Assembly: GCF_018070045.1 (NCBI RefSeq)
Contig: NZ_JAGPYK010000011.1
Span: forward strand, 124,001 to 188,000
Length of the DNA: 64,000 bases
DNA from: Micromonospora sp. U21
GTDB lineage: Bacteria > Actinomycetota > Actinomycetes > Mycobacteriales > Micromonosporaceae
Direction: 5' to 3'
Below the pieces are notes generated by a model. It saw only the letters and a program-made list of their open reading frames with translations. It searched no databases and was not told the origin of the DNA. Positions 26,484 through 35,289 of the stretch are shown piece after piece; position 1 is the stretch's first letter; each line of letters starts with the position of its first letter. The position numbers and the translations under genes were made by a program.

Positions 26484-27942
26484 AGTCGATGAGGCCCTCG
26501 GCGCGGGCCCAGCGCAGCAGCTCCGCCTCGGCGGCGTCGCGGTCCAGCGGGCCGTGCTCGAGGCGCTGCTCCTTGAGGTGCTTCCAGGCCCGGCCCACGA
26601 CCGGCCCCGGCGGTACGCCGAGCAGCTCCATGATCGCGTTGCCGTCCAGGTCGGGGCGGACCCGGGCCAGGTCCTCCTCGGCCGCGATCCGGGCGATCCG
26701 ATCCTCCAGCGCGTCGTAGTCGGCGGCGAGCTGGGCGGCCTTGCGTCGGTTGCGGGTGGTGCAGTCCGAGCGGGTCAGCTTGTGCAGTCGGGGCAGGAGG
26801 TCACCGGCGTCGGCGACGTAGCGACGCACCGCCGAGTCGGTCCACTCGCCCCGGCCGTACCCGTAGAAGCGCAGGTGCAGCGCGACCAGCGCGGTCACCT
26901 TCGCGGTGATCTCCTTCGGGTAGCGCATGGCCTTCATCCGGGCCTTGGTCAGCCGGGCGCCCACCACCTCGTGGTGGTGGAAGCTGACACGGCCGTCGGA
27001 CCCGACCGCCTTGGTCGCCGGCTTGCCCACGTCGTGCATGAGGGCGGCCATCCGCAGGATGAAGTCGCAGCCGTCCTCCTCGAAGGAGACCGCGTTCTCG
27101 ACGACCGTCAGCGTGTGCTCGTAGACGTCCTTGTGCTGGGCGTGCTCGTCGATCTCCAGCTTGAGCCCGGTCAGCTCCGGCAGGAACCGCTCGGCCAGCC
27201 CGGTGTCGACCAGCAGCCGCAGCCCGGTGATCGGGTCGGCGCCGCAGAGCAGCTTGGTGAACTCGTCGCGGATCCGCTCGGCGGTGATCCGGTCCAGGTC
27301 AGCGGACATCCGGCTCATCGCCGCGTGCACGTCCGGGTGCACGGCGAAGCGCAGCTGGGCGGCGAACCGGGCGGCCCGCAGCATCCGCAGCGGGTCGTCG
27401 CCGAACGACTCGCGGGGATCGGCGGGGGTACGGATCACCTTGGCCGACAGATCGTCCAACCCGCCGTGCGGGTCGGTGAACCGGTGCTCGGGCAGGCTGA
27501 CCGCCATCGCGTTGATGGTGAAGTCGCGCCGCTTCAGGTCCTCGGTCAGGTTGGTGCCGTAGACCACCACGGGATTACGGGTGACCTGGTCGTACGACTC
27601 GGCACGGAAGGTGGTGATCTCCAGCCGGAGCCCGTCGCGCTGGGCGCCGATGGTGCCGAACTCCCGACCGGTCTCCCAGATCGACTCGGCCCAGCCCTTG
27701 ATGATCCGCAGCGTCTCGTCGGGGTGCGCGTCGGTGCAGAAGTCCAGGTCGTCCCCGAGCCGGCCGAGCAGCGCGTCCCGGACCGAACCGCCCACCAGAT
27801 GCAACTCGTGACCGGCACGGACGAACCGGCGGCCCAACTCGTCGGCGACCGGCGAGACCCGGAGCAGTTCGGCGACGGCGTTGCGCTGCGCGCCGGTGAG
27901 TTCGCGGCGGTCGGCGGCGTGGGGAGCGGAGGCTTCGGACAT
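26482..27942 (-). CDS. pcnA: CCA tRNA nucleotidyltransferase (PcnA-type)
   Basis: This enzyme adds or repairs the CCA end of tRNAs. The 486-residue product has the class II nucleotidyltransferase head: LVGGSVRDALLGRLGDDLDF (metal-binding Asp pair) and RRDFTINAMAV, followed by the GDDPLRMLRAARFAAQL helix. A C-terminal HD domain is present (ALMHDVGKP with FHHHEVVGA). Actinobacterial members commonly carry this HD domain. One tRNA gene in this window ends in an encoded CCA (tRNA-Ala) and one does not (tRNA-Ile), so the enzyme is needed. It is divergent from murJ, a conserved pairing. Confidence 0.95.
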   Translation of the reverse strand: MSEASAPHAADRRELTGAQRNAVAELLRVSPVADELGRRFVRAGHELHLVGGSVRDALLGRLGDDLDFCTDAHPDETLRIIKGWAESIWETGREFGTIGAQRDGLRLEITTFRAESYDQVTRNPVVVYGTNLTEDLKRRDFTINAMAVSLPEHRFTDPHGGLDDLSAKVIRTPADPRESFGDDPLRMLRAARFAAQLRFAVHPDVHAAMSRMSADLDRITAERIRDEFTKLLCGADPITGLRLLVDTGLAERFLPELTGLKLEIDEHAQHKDVYEHTLTVVENAVSFEEDGCDFILRMAALMHDVGKPATKAVGSDGRVSFHHHEVVGARLTKARMKAMRYPKEITAKVTALVALHLRFYGYGRGEWTDSAVRRYVADAGDLLPRLHKLTRSDCTTRNRRKAAQLAADYDALEDRIARIAAEEDLARVRPDLDGNAIMELLGVPPGPVVGRAWKHLKEQRLEHGPLDRDAAEAELLRWARAEGLID

Positions 27943-28069
27943 GGGATCGCCAGCCTATCGGGCCCGGTCCGCATCCCCTCCGCCGGGCGCGGGTAACGGG
28001 TACCGGTTGACTATGGTCTGTGACGTGCGGGTCGGTGCCCGGCTCGACGTACCCCCTGGGAGGCTGGAG

Positions 28070-29827
28070 ATGAGCGGCGGGCTCTACCGCAGCGCGAACG
28101 CCGCGCAGGACGGTGGTGCGGGAGCCGGCATTCGGCCGGGGGACGGCGCCACGTTCATCTCCGCCGAGCCATTGAACCAGCCGGCCATGGAGTCGACCGC
28201 GCCACCGCAGGAGCAGGTGGGCGAGGCGAGCGCCGCGACCAACAGCGCGGTCATGGCGATCGGCAGCCTGGTCAGCCGGGGTACGGGATTCCTGCGGACG
28301 CTGGTGCTGACCGCCGCGCTGGGTGGCGCGCTGGTGGGTGACGCGTACACCACCGCGCAGATCCTGCCCGGAATGGTCTACGAGTTCCTCCTCGGCGGAA
28401 TCCTCACCAGCGTGCTGATCCCGGTGCTGGTCCGTCGGCGCAGGGTTGACACCGACGGCGGACAGGCGTACGCCCAGCGGCTGCTGACCCTCGCGGTGCT
28501 GACCCTGGCGGGAGCGGCCCTGCTGGCCGTGCTGTCGGCCGGACTGCTGACCAAGCTCTACGCCGGCGAAGACACCGGAGAAGACTTCCGGGGCCTGGTC
28601 AAGGCACTGTCGTACCTGATGTTGCCGATGATCTTCTTCACCGGTCTCAGTGCGCTGATCAGCGCGGTGCTCAACACCCGGGGGCACTTCGCCGCGCCGA
28701 TGTGGGCGCCGATCCTCAACAACATCGTGGTGATCGCCACCGCGGGCCTGTACATCGCGATCTTCGGCGCGAAGATCGTCAAGCCGGAGGACATGACCAC
28801 CGGCCGGATTCTGCTGATCGGTGGCGGCACTCTGCTCGGCGTCGCGATCCAGGCCGCCGGCCTCCTGCCGGCGTTGCGCAAGGTGGGCTTCCGGTGGAAG
28901 TTCCGGTTCGACTTCCGCACCCTCGGGCTACGGGAGCTGGGGCGTCTCGGCGGCTGGATGTTCTGTTACGTCGCGGTGAGCCAGCTCGGCCTGATCGTGC
29001 TGTTCAACCTGCTGAACCGGGCAGGCAAGGAGAACGCTGCCGGCCCACTGATCTACAACAACGTGTTCCTGCTGCTGATGATGGCGCACGGCATCATCGC
29101 CGTCTCGATCATCACTGCGCTGATGCCCCGGATGAGCGCGGCCGCCGCCGACGGCCGGTACGCCGACGTCGCCGCCGACCTGTCCCGCGGCACGCGCACC
29201 GTCTCGGCGGTGCTCGCCCCGATCGCGGTCTGCTACGCGGTACTGGCGACTCCGCTGGCCGTGACGCTGTTCCGCTACGGCGCGTTCACCGACGAGAACG
29301 CGGCGGACACCTCGCTGGTGCTGCTCCTGGCGGCGCTGGCACTGGTGCCGTTCGCGATCAGCCAGCTCTTCACCTTCGCCTTCTACGCCCTGCCGGACAC
29401 CCGCACCCCGGCGCTGATCAACATCCCGGTGGTCGCCCTGCGGATCGGCGTGCAGGTGGTGCTCTACGTCGCCTTCGCCGCCCACTTCGCCGCGGCCGGG
29501 ATGATGATCGGCAACGCCGTGTCCTACCTGGCGGCCGCCTTCGCCTCCGCGTGGCTGCTGCGGCCCCGCGTAGGCCGGATCGGGATGGGTGCCATCCTTC
29601 GCACGCTCGGCCGAGTGGCACTCGCCGCGTTGGGCGCCGCCCTGGTCGGCCTGCTGGTGGTGAAGCTGCTGCCTGGCGGCGACACGCCGAGCTGGATCCA
29701 GGCCGTCATCCAGCTGGTGATCGGCGGCGTGGTGATCGGCGGTACCTATCTGGGACTTGCCATGGTGCTGCGGATCGGGGAGATCACCGAGGTGGTCGGC
29801 ATGGTCCGCCGCCGGATCGGTCGCTGA
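28070..29827 (+). CDS. murJ: Lipid II flippase MurJ (MviN)
   Basis: MurJ moves lipid II across the membrane for peptidoglycan synthesis. The 585-residue product has a cytoplasmic N-terminal tail of about 55 residues and then 14 or so hydrophobic segments. MVF-family signatures include SLVSRGTGFLRTLVLTAALGG and the AAPMWAPILNNIVVI helix. The ATG at 28070 has GGGAGG and GGAG upstream; the frame extends 63 codons further without support. In M. tuberculosis the MviN protein carries a fused pseudokinase and an outside domain at its C-terminus. Here MurJ ends after its last helices, and the pseudokinase is a separate gene downstream. Confidence 0.95.
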   Translation: MSGGLYRSANAAQDGGAGAGIRPGDGATFISAEPLNQPAMESTAPPQEQVGEASAATNSAVMAIGSLVSRGTGFLRTLVLTAALGGALVGDAYTTAQILPGMVYEFLLGGILTSVLIPVLVRRRRVDTDGGQAYAQRLLTLAVLTLAGAALLAVLSAGLLTKLYAGEDTGEDFRGLVKALSYLMLPMIFFTGLSALISAVLNTRGHFAAPMWAPILNNIVVIATAGLYIAIFGAKIVKPEDMTTGRILLIGGGTLLGVAIQAAGLLPALRKVGFRWKFRFDFRTLGLRELGRLGGWMFCYVAVSQLGLIVLFNLLNRAGKENAAGPLIYNNVFLLLMMAHGIIAVSIITALMPRMSAAAADGRYADVAADLSRGTRTVSAVLAPIAVCYAVLATPLAVTLFRYGAFTDENAADTSLVLLLAALALVPFAISQLFTFAFYALPDTRTPALINIPVVALRIGVQVVLYVAFAAHFAAAGMMIGNAVSYLAAAFASAWLLRPRVGRIGMGAILRTLGRVALAALGAALVGLLVVKLLPGGDTPSWIQAVIQLVIGGVVIGGTYLGLAMVLRIGEITEVVGMVRRRIGR

Positions 29828-29898
29828 GGGCGAAAATCCGCACCGAAAGTCTTACCTGCACGGATGGTGACCGCGGATCACCAGGCTGGGGATGCACC

Positions 29899-29949
29899 TG
29901 TGGATAACCCCGCGATTCGCCGGTCAGCCACCGCTTCGCCTGTGGATAA
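29899..29949. promoter_or_regulatory. Two DnaA-box matches upstream of the pseudokinase gene
   Basis: TGTGGATAA occurs at 29899-29907 and again at 29941-29949, in the same orientation and 42 bases apart, about four helical turns. This is the reverse complement of the E. coli consensus TTATCCACA. The gap 29828-30319 holds no other recognised feature. Confidence 0.5.
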
Positions 29950-30319
29950 CTGACCGTACGGCTGAGCGTGTCGATCCGATCGACGGGAACACGCCCGCTG
30001 GCGAGAGCACCAACCCGGCCCGGCCCGGGCGTCGGTCACTTGCGGTGAAGCCGTAGATTGGCTAGTACATGTGCCAGCAACGTGGCTGACAACGGTCGTA
30101 ACCGGACGAGCTCTCCGACAGCCGGCACCCCGCCGGGTACGGCGGGAAGATGACATGTCGGAGAGACGGGCAACCCGGGTAAGGTCGCTCTCGACGGGTA
30201 CGGCAGGCGCCGACGCTGCGCGTCGACACCGGTCGGCCGGTTCCTTCGACGGCAGAGCGGGAAGCCACATGCCCAGCAGTGCGGGTCCATCGATCGACAC
30301 GATCACCGAGGGAGGACGG

Positions 30320-31876
30320 GTGACCCAGGTCGGCGAGGGTCAGGAGGCGGACGAGAGCGCTCCGCCGGTCATGACCTTCGGTGCTCCCACGGCCGGTGAA
30401 ATCCTCGCCGAGCGGTACGAGCTGGTCGAGCACATCAACAACGACAGCGCGGGTCGGCTGGTCTGGCGCGGGGTCGACGTCATTCTGCGCCGCCCCGTCG
30501 CGGTGGTGCTGCGCTACCCGGGTGGCGATTCCGCCACCGAGATGCTTCAGGCCGCGGTCGCGGCCAGCCGGGTCATCCACCCCAACCTCGTCGGCGTCTA
30601 CGACGCGATCGACGAGGCCGAGCGGGCGTACGTGGTTCGCGAGTGGGTGGACGGGCAGTCGCTGCGCGACCTGGCGGCCGAGGGCCCGCTGGACCCGGCC
30701 CGGGCGACCGCGATCGGCAACGCCGTTGCCAGCGCGCTCGCCGCGGTGCACGCCACCGGGATGGTGCACGGCAACGTGCACCCGGGCACGGTCATGATCA
30801 GCGACGAGGGCCGGGTGGTCCTGGCCGACGCGCGCACCGACGGCGCCGACAGCCAGGAGAACGACATCCGGGCGGTCGGCGGGGTCCTCTACTTCGCCCT
30901 GACCGGCTACTGGCCGCACACCGAGGCACCGCTGCACGGCGCTACCGCCGGTCACGGCCGGGCCGCCATCCCGGACGCGGTCCGGGACGCCAGCGGCGGC
31001 ATCGCGGCGCCCCGCCAGGTCCGGGCCGGGGTGCCCGCGTACCTGGACGACCTGACCATGGACCTGCTCGACGCCGAGATCGCCCCGCCCTCGTCGGACG
31101 TGCTCGCCGCCGAGCTGGCCCGACTGGATGTCCCAGCCGAGGATGAGCACTACCTCGACAACAGCGGGCCGTTGCGGTTCGCCGCCGACACCGAGGAGGA
31201 GCCGTCCCCGCTGGCCGCGGCCGGTGGTCGCAAGGTCGCTGTGGGCATCGCCGGTCTGCTGGCGGTCGCTCTGGTCGGTCTGCTGATCGGGATCAGCGCC
31301 CTGGGCGGCGACGACGAGGACCCGAAGGGCAGCGCGGGGGCCGCTCCCACGGCCAGCGCCCCGGCCGGCGAGGCCACCCCGGCCGCCGCCACGGTGCGCA
31401 AGTTGGCCGTGCAGGGCGTCCGGATCATCGACCCGGACAGCACGGAGCGCAACGAGCTCGACGACGCCGACAAGATCATCGACGGTGACGAGGACAAGGG
31501 CTGGGAGACGGACACCTACGACGGCCGGCCCAACTTCGGCAACCTCAAGAAGGGCATGGGCGTCTGGCTCGATCTCGGCGAGCCGCACAGCGTCAAGTCG
31601 GTGCAGGCGGTGCTCTCGGCCACCGGCGCGTCCGCCCAGCTCCTCGCCGGCACTGTCAACAAGCCGTCGAGTTCCAGCGGCGACAAGCAGTTGGTCGCGA
31701 ACTACAAGACCGCCATCGGGCAGCCGTTCGAGGACCACGACGGCACCACCATGACGTTCAACGGCTTCGACGCCGACACGAAATACCGGTACCTGCTGTT
31801 CTGGATCACCGAACTGCCTCCGACCGAGGGTGGCTTCAAGCTGGGGGTGCAGGAGATCACGGTCCAGGGGTCGTGA
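30320..31876 (+). CDS. Membrane pseudokinase with extracellular beta-sandwich domain (MviN-linked)
   Basis: This 518-residue protein has a Ser/Thr kinase fold (about 30-290) that lacks the catalytic residues. The VAIK lysine position reads VAVVLR, the HRD loop reads HGN (150-152) followed by VHPGTV, and the DFG position reads ADA. One membrane helix follows (about 306-330). The extracellular C-terminal domain contains KIIDGDEDKGWETDTY and MGVWLDLGEPHSVKSVQ, like the discoidin-like domain of mycobacterial MviN. In mycobacteria the phosphorylated MviN pseudokinase recruits FhaA. This is the same module as a separate gene after murJ. GTG 30320 has GAGGGAGG just upstream; in-frame ATGs at 30155 and 30269 are alternatives that add Arg-rich sequence. 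Confidence 0.85.
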   Translation: MTQVGEGQEADESAPPVMTFGAPTAGEILAERYELVEHINNDSAGRLVWRGVDVILRRPVAVVLRYPGGDSATEMLQAAVAASRVIHPNLVGVYDAIDEAERAYVVREWVDGQSLRDLAAEGPLDPARATAIGNAVASALAAVHATGMVHGNVHPGTVMISDEGRVVLADARTDGADSQENDIRAVGGVLYFALTGYWPHTEAPLHGATAGHGRAAIPDAVRDASGGIAAPRQVRAGVPAYLDDLTMDLLDAEIAPPSSDVLAAELARLDVPAEDEHYLDNSGPLRFAADTEEEPSPLAAAGGRKVAVGIAGLLAVALVGLLIGISALGGDDEDPKGSAGAAPTASAPAGEATPAAATVRKLAVQGVRIIDPDSTERNELDDADKIIDGDEDKGWETDTYDGRPNFGNLKKGMGVWLDLGEPHSVKSVQAVLSATGASAQLLAGTVNKPSSSSGDKQLVANYKTAIGQPFEDHDGTTMTFNGFDADTKYRYLLFWITELPPTEGGFKLGVQEITVQGS

Positions 31877-31919
31877 GCTTGGCACCTCCACCAGGGCACC
31901 GCATCCGCTGGACGTGGTG

Positions 31920-32639
31920 ATGGACGGGCGCGACGCCGCAACGGACCTGGAGCTTCTGCGTGCCCACGTCACCGGAGACCGGGACGCCTTCGCCGAACTG
32001 TTCCACCGGCACCGCGACCGGCTCTGGGCGGTGGCCCTGCGGACGCTCGGCGACCGGGAAGAGGCCGCCGACGCCCTCCAGGACGCGCTGCTGTCCGCGC
32101 ACCGGGCGGCCGGCCGGTTCCGCGGTGACTCCGCTGTCACCACCTGGCTGCACCGCATCGTGGTGAACGCCTGCCTGGACCGGATCCGACGCCGGCAGGC
32201 ACACCCCACCGTTCCGCTGCCCGACGGCAACCGCGTCGGGGACGGGTCGGGCACCGGAGGGGTGGAGCCGGCCGCACCGGCTCAGGACCACGACACCGCG
32301 CTGGTGGTCCGCGAGGCGCTAGCCGCGCTGCCCGTCGAGCAACGCGCCGCCCTGGTGCTGGTGGACGTGCAGGGCTATCCGGTCGCCGAGGTGGCGCGCA
32401 TCCTCGGTGTCGCCGAAGGGACGGTGAAGAGCCGGTGCGCCCGGGGTCGGGCCCGGCTGGCGGTGCTGCTCGGGCACCTCCGACCGGCAGCCGGCACGGC
32501 GACGCCCGCGGCCCGCCCGAAGCCATCCGGACCGGTCGCCGACGTGCCCGGCGTCACGCCGGGGAACCCACGCCCCGCGGAGGGCGTCGGATCGGGGTCG
32601 GGCCGGTACCGGCGGGACGCCAATCAGGAGGACACGTGA
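31920..32639 (+). CDS. sigM: ECF RNA polymerase sigma factor, SigM-type
   Basis: This 239-residue ECF sigma factor has region 2 at about 14-85 (AFAELFHRHRDRLWAVALR, AADALQDALLSAH, TWLHRIVVNACLDRIRRR) and region 4 at about 128-180 (ALAALPVEQRAALVLVDVQGY, VAEVARILGVAEGTVKSRCARGRARL). The C-terminal 60 residues are Pro/Gly-rich and disordered. The SigM name rests on gene order: murJ-kinase-sigM-anti-sigma-trxB-trxA-cwlM matches the mycobacterial locus. Its stop overlaps the start of the next gene (GTGA), so the pair is translationally coupled. GTGs at 31914 and 31917 are possible alternative starts. Confidence 0.92.
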   Translation: MDGRDAATDLELLRAHVTGDRDAFAELFHRHRDRLWAVALRTLGDREEAADALQDALLSAHRAAGRFRGDSAVTTWLHRIVVNACLDRIRRRQAHPTVPLPDGNRVGDGSGTGGVEPAAPAQDHDTALVVREALAALPVEQRAALVLVDVQGYPVAEVARILGVAEGTVKSRCARGRARLAVLLGHLRPAAGTATPAARPKPSGPVADVPGVTPGNPRPAEGVGSGSGRYRRDANQEDT

Positions 32640-33634
32640 CGACCGAGGGGTACAGGGAGGTCGACGACGACCTGCTCGCTGACTACCTCGGCGGGGCCTT
32701 GGACGGCACACCGCAGCAGGCGGAGGTCGCTCGGCTGGTCGACACGGACCCGGCCTGGGCCGAGGCGTACGCGCTGCTGGCCCCCGCGGTGACCGAGGTC
32801 CGCGCCGACCTGGCCCGGTGGGCCGATCCCTCCCCGGAGCTGCCGTCAGCGGTCGCCGACCGACTCGCCGCCGCGCTGCGTGCGGCGGATCCGGTACCGA
32901 ACGGCACCCCGGCCGACGCGGAGGCCGCCGACGGCGCGCCGGAAGCCGACGGCGCCGCACCGGTAGTGCCCGCACAGGGCGGAAGCGGCCGCCGGCCCGC
33001 CGGCCCCTCCCCGACCGAGTTGGCGCGCGGCACGCGAACCGGCCCGGGTCGCGGTCGGCGCAGGTGGACCCGGCGTGCCGCTCCGGTGGCCGTCGCGGCG
33101 GTCGCCGTCGTCGCGGTCGGACTGGGCCTCACCCAACTCTCGACGAACTCCTCGGACACCGCCGGCACGAGTGCCCTGAACCAGCCGGCCAGCGCGCCCG
33201 AGAGCACGGCGGCCGCCGGCGCGGTCCGCACCACCGGGCCCTCCCTGCACAGCGGTACGAACTACACCCCGCAGACCCTCGGCAACCCGACGGGTGGGCC
33301 GTCCCCACTACGGGGCGCCGGCAGTAGCGCCTTCTCAGGGCAGCCTGGGATGGACGCCGAAAAGGGCCAGCAAACGGCGTCGGGCGGGCTGAACCCGTTG
33401 GCCAGGCTGACCGACGAGGCCGCGCTGACCACGTGCCTCGCCGACGTGGCGGCGGAGCACGGATCCGCCCCGCTGGTCGTCGACGTGATCGACTACGCGG
33501 GGTTCCGGGGTGAACCGGCACTGGTCATCCGGTTCACCGACGCGGCGGGCGCCCGCTGGGCCTGGGTGAGCGGCCCGGAGTGCGGCGTCCCCGGGTCCGG
33601 CTCGGACAGCCGGTATTCGGCGCGGGTAGGGTGA
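32636..33634 (+). CDS. Probable membrane anti-sigma factor partner of SigM
   Basis: This 332-residue protein has a cytoplasmic N-terminal domain (about 1-75; DDDLLADYLGGALDGTPQQAEVARLV) that resembles a short anti-sigma helical domain. A disordered linker and one membrane helix follow (about 141-162). The extracellular part of about 170 residues contains two Cys (TTCLADVA and PECGV) that could form a disulfide. I see no HxxxCxxC ZAS motif, so it is not a zinc-type redox anti-sigma factor. The GTG at 32636 has AGGAGG upstream and overlaps the sigM stop. The mycobacterial equivalent position is RsmA (Rv3912). The role is inferred from position and topology. Confidence 0.8.
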   Translation: MTTEGYREVDDDLLADYLGGALDGTPQQAEVARLVDTDPAWAEAYALLAPAVTEVRADLARWADPSPELPSAVADRLAAALRAADPVPNGTPADAEAADGAPEADGAAPVVPAQGGSGRRPAGPSPTELARGTRTGPGRGRRRWTRRAAPVAVAAVAVVAVGLGLTQLSTNSSDTAGTSALNQPASAPESTAAAGAVRTTGPSLHSGTNYTPQTLGNPTGGPSPLRGAGSSAFSGQPGMDAEKGQQTASGGLNPLARLTDEAALTTCLADVAAEHGSAPLVVDVIDYAGFRGEPALVIRFTDAAGARWAWVSGPECGVPGSGSDSRYSARVG

Positions 33635-33694
33635 ATCCACGGTCCCCGGCGCCCTGAGCGTCGGCGTGACCTGACCCACCGGATGTCCGGCTCG

Positions 33695-33721
33695 GGAATC
33701 CCCGGTTCGTACGATGACGTT
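33695..33721 (+). promoter_or_regulatory. SigR-like promoter before trxB
   Basis: GGAAT at 33695-33699 is followed after 19 bases by GTT at 33719-33721. The redox sigma factor SigR of Streptomyces recognises GGAAT-N18/19-GTT, and trxBA is its classic target. Predicted start of transcription is near 33728, giving a leader of about 88 bases before the trxB GTG. No SigR gene is in this window, so the sigma factor involved is inferred. Confidence 0.6.
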
Positions 33722-33815
33722 CTGGAAATCACCTGCCGGCACCCTCCAGGCGTCGGCACTCGGATCAGCATCGGTGCGTGCGCCGACGCTGACACACACA
33801 ACTCGGGAGACGGCA

Positions 33816-34766
33816 GTGGACGAGGTCCGCAACCTGATCATCATCGGCTCCGGGCCGGCCGGTTACACAGCGGCGGTCTACGCCGCGCGCGCCAACCTGA
33901 AGCCGCTGATCATTGAGGGCGTGCAGTCGGGCGGCGCACTGATGACCACTACCGAGGTGGAGAATTTCCCCGGCTTCGCCGACGGCATCCTCGGCCCCGA
34001 GCTGATGGACAACATGCGCAAGCAGGCCGAGCGGTTCGGCGCCGAGTTTCTCACCGACGACGCGACCCGGGTCGAGTTGGTCGACACCGGCGATGCGGGC
34101 TCCGGCGCGGTGAGCACCGTCTGGGTCGGCGAGACCGCCTACCGGGCCCGCTCCATCATCCTCTCCACCGGTTCGGCGTGGCGTCCGCTGGGTGTGCCCG
34201 GCGAGCAGGAATACCTGGGCCACGGCGTCTCCTCGTGCGCCACCTGCGACGGGTTCTTCTTCCGCAACCAGCACATCGTGGTCGTCGGCGGCGGCGACTC
34301 GGCGATGGAGGAGGCCAGCTTCCTCACCCGCTTCGCCGACTCGGTCACCATCATCCACCGGCGCGACTCGTTCCGGGCCAGCAAGATCATGGCTGACCGG
34401 GCGCTGCACAACGAGAAGATCAAGGTCGAGTGGAACAGCACCGTCGAGGAGATCCTGGGCGCTGACGGCAAGGTCACCGGCGTACGGGTCCGCAACGTGC
34501 ACACCGGCGAGACCAAGGTGCTGGACGTGACCGGCGTCTTCGTGGCCATCGGTCACGACCCCCGCAGTGAACTCTTCCGCGACCAGGTCGAGCTGGACGA
34601 CGAGGGCTACGTGAAGGTTCAGGCCCCCAGCACCCGGACCAACGTGCCCGGCGTCTTCGCCGCCGGTGACGTGGTCGACCACACCTACCGTCAGGCGATC
34701 ACCGCGGCCGGCACCGGCTGTGCCGCCGCGCTCGACGCCGAGCGGTTCATCGCGACGCTCAGCTGA
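33816..34766 (+). CDS. trxB: Thioredoxin-disulfide reductase
   Basis: This FAD enzyme reduces thioredoxin with NADPH. The 316-residue product has the FAD GxGxxG site IIIGSGPAGYTAAVYAARA, the redox-active CATC (about 143-146, VSSCATCDGFFF), the NADPH site VVVGGGDSAMEEA, and the C-terminal FAD motif GVFAAGDVVDHTYRQAITAAG. I chose GTG 33816, with CGGGAG upstream, because it begins right before the Rossmann strand. An ATG at 33714 would lie inside the candidate promoter. trxA follows after 29 bases. Confidence 0.97.
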   Translation: MDEVRNLIIIGSGPAGYTAAVYAARANLKPLIIEGVQSGGALMTTTEVENFPGFADGILGPELMDNMRKQAERFGAEFLTDDATRVELVDTGDAGSGAVSTVWVGETAYRARSIILSTGSAWRPLGVPGEQEYLGHGVSSCATCDGFFFRNQHIVVVGGGDSAMEEASFLTRFADSVTIIHRRDSFRASKIMADRALHNEKIKVEWNSTVEEILGADGKVTGVRVRNVHTGETKVLDVTGVFVAIGHDPRSELFRDQVELDDEGYVKVQAPSTRTNVPGVFAAGDVVDHTYRQAITAAGTGCAAALDAERFIATLS

Positions 34767-34795
34767 AAATCGAAACATCCCGGAGGAGGGGCATA

Positions 34796-35119
34796 GTGGG
34801 AACAACCAAGGCGGTCACCGACGCGAGCTTCGTCGCTGACGTGCTGCAGGCCGACAAGCCGGTTCTGGTGGACTTCTGGGCCGAGTGGTGCGGGCCCTGC
34901 CGCAAGGTGTCGCCGCTGCTCGAGGAGATCGCCGGCGAGATGGGTGACCAGGTCACCATCGTCAAGCTCAACATCGACGAGAACCCGGAGACCGCCCGGG
35001 CCTACCGGGTGATGTCCGTGCCGACGCTGACCGTCTTCAAGAACGGCCAGCCGGTGCAGTCGATCGCTGGCGCCAAGCCGAAGGGTGAGCTGGTCCGGCT
35101 CATCGAATCGGCACTCTGA
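34796..35119 (+). CDS. trxA: Thioredoxin
   Basis: This 107-residue thioredoxin has the WCGPC active site (about 31-35) in the strand-helix context VLVDFWAEWCGPCRK, the conserved cis-proline in SVPTLTVFKNG, and full family length. The GTG start has GGAGGAGGGG six to ten bases upstream. It is the second gene of the trxBA operon and is closed by a strong hairpin. Confidence 0.98.
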   Translation: MGTTKAVTDASFVADVLQADKPVLVDFWAEWCGPCRKVSPLLEEIAGEMGDQVTIVKLNIDENPETARAYRVMSVPTLTVFKNGQPVQSIAGAKPKGELVRLIESAL

Positions 35120-35133
35120 CCAGCAGGAACGTC

Positions 35134-35172
35134 ACCGAACCCCGTACCCGGCGACCGGGTGCGGGGTTCGGT
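35134..35172 (+). terminator. Terminator after trxA
   Basis: An 18-bp stem (35134-35151 with 35155-35172) has one T-G wobble and a 3-base loop. It starts 14 bases after the trxA stop and is followed by a short T-containing run. Confidence 0.85.
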
Positions 35173-35289
35173 GTATTCCGGGCCCACACCACGCCCGTTT
35201 TTCCCGCCCGAGCCACCTCGCAGCCCCGGAACGCATAGCCTCAAGCCGGGGCCGCCCGGCCAGCCAGCGTCGTGCAGAGGGGGTCGTGC

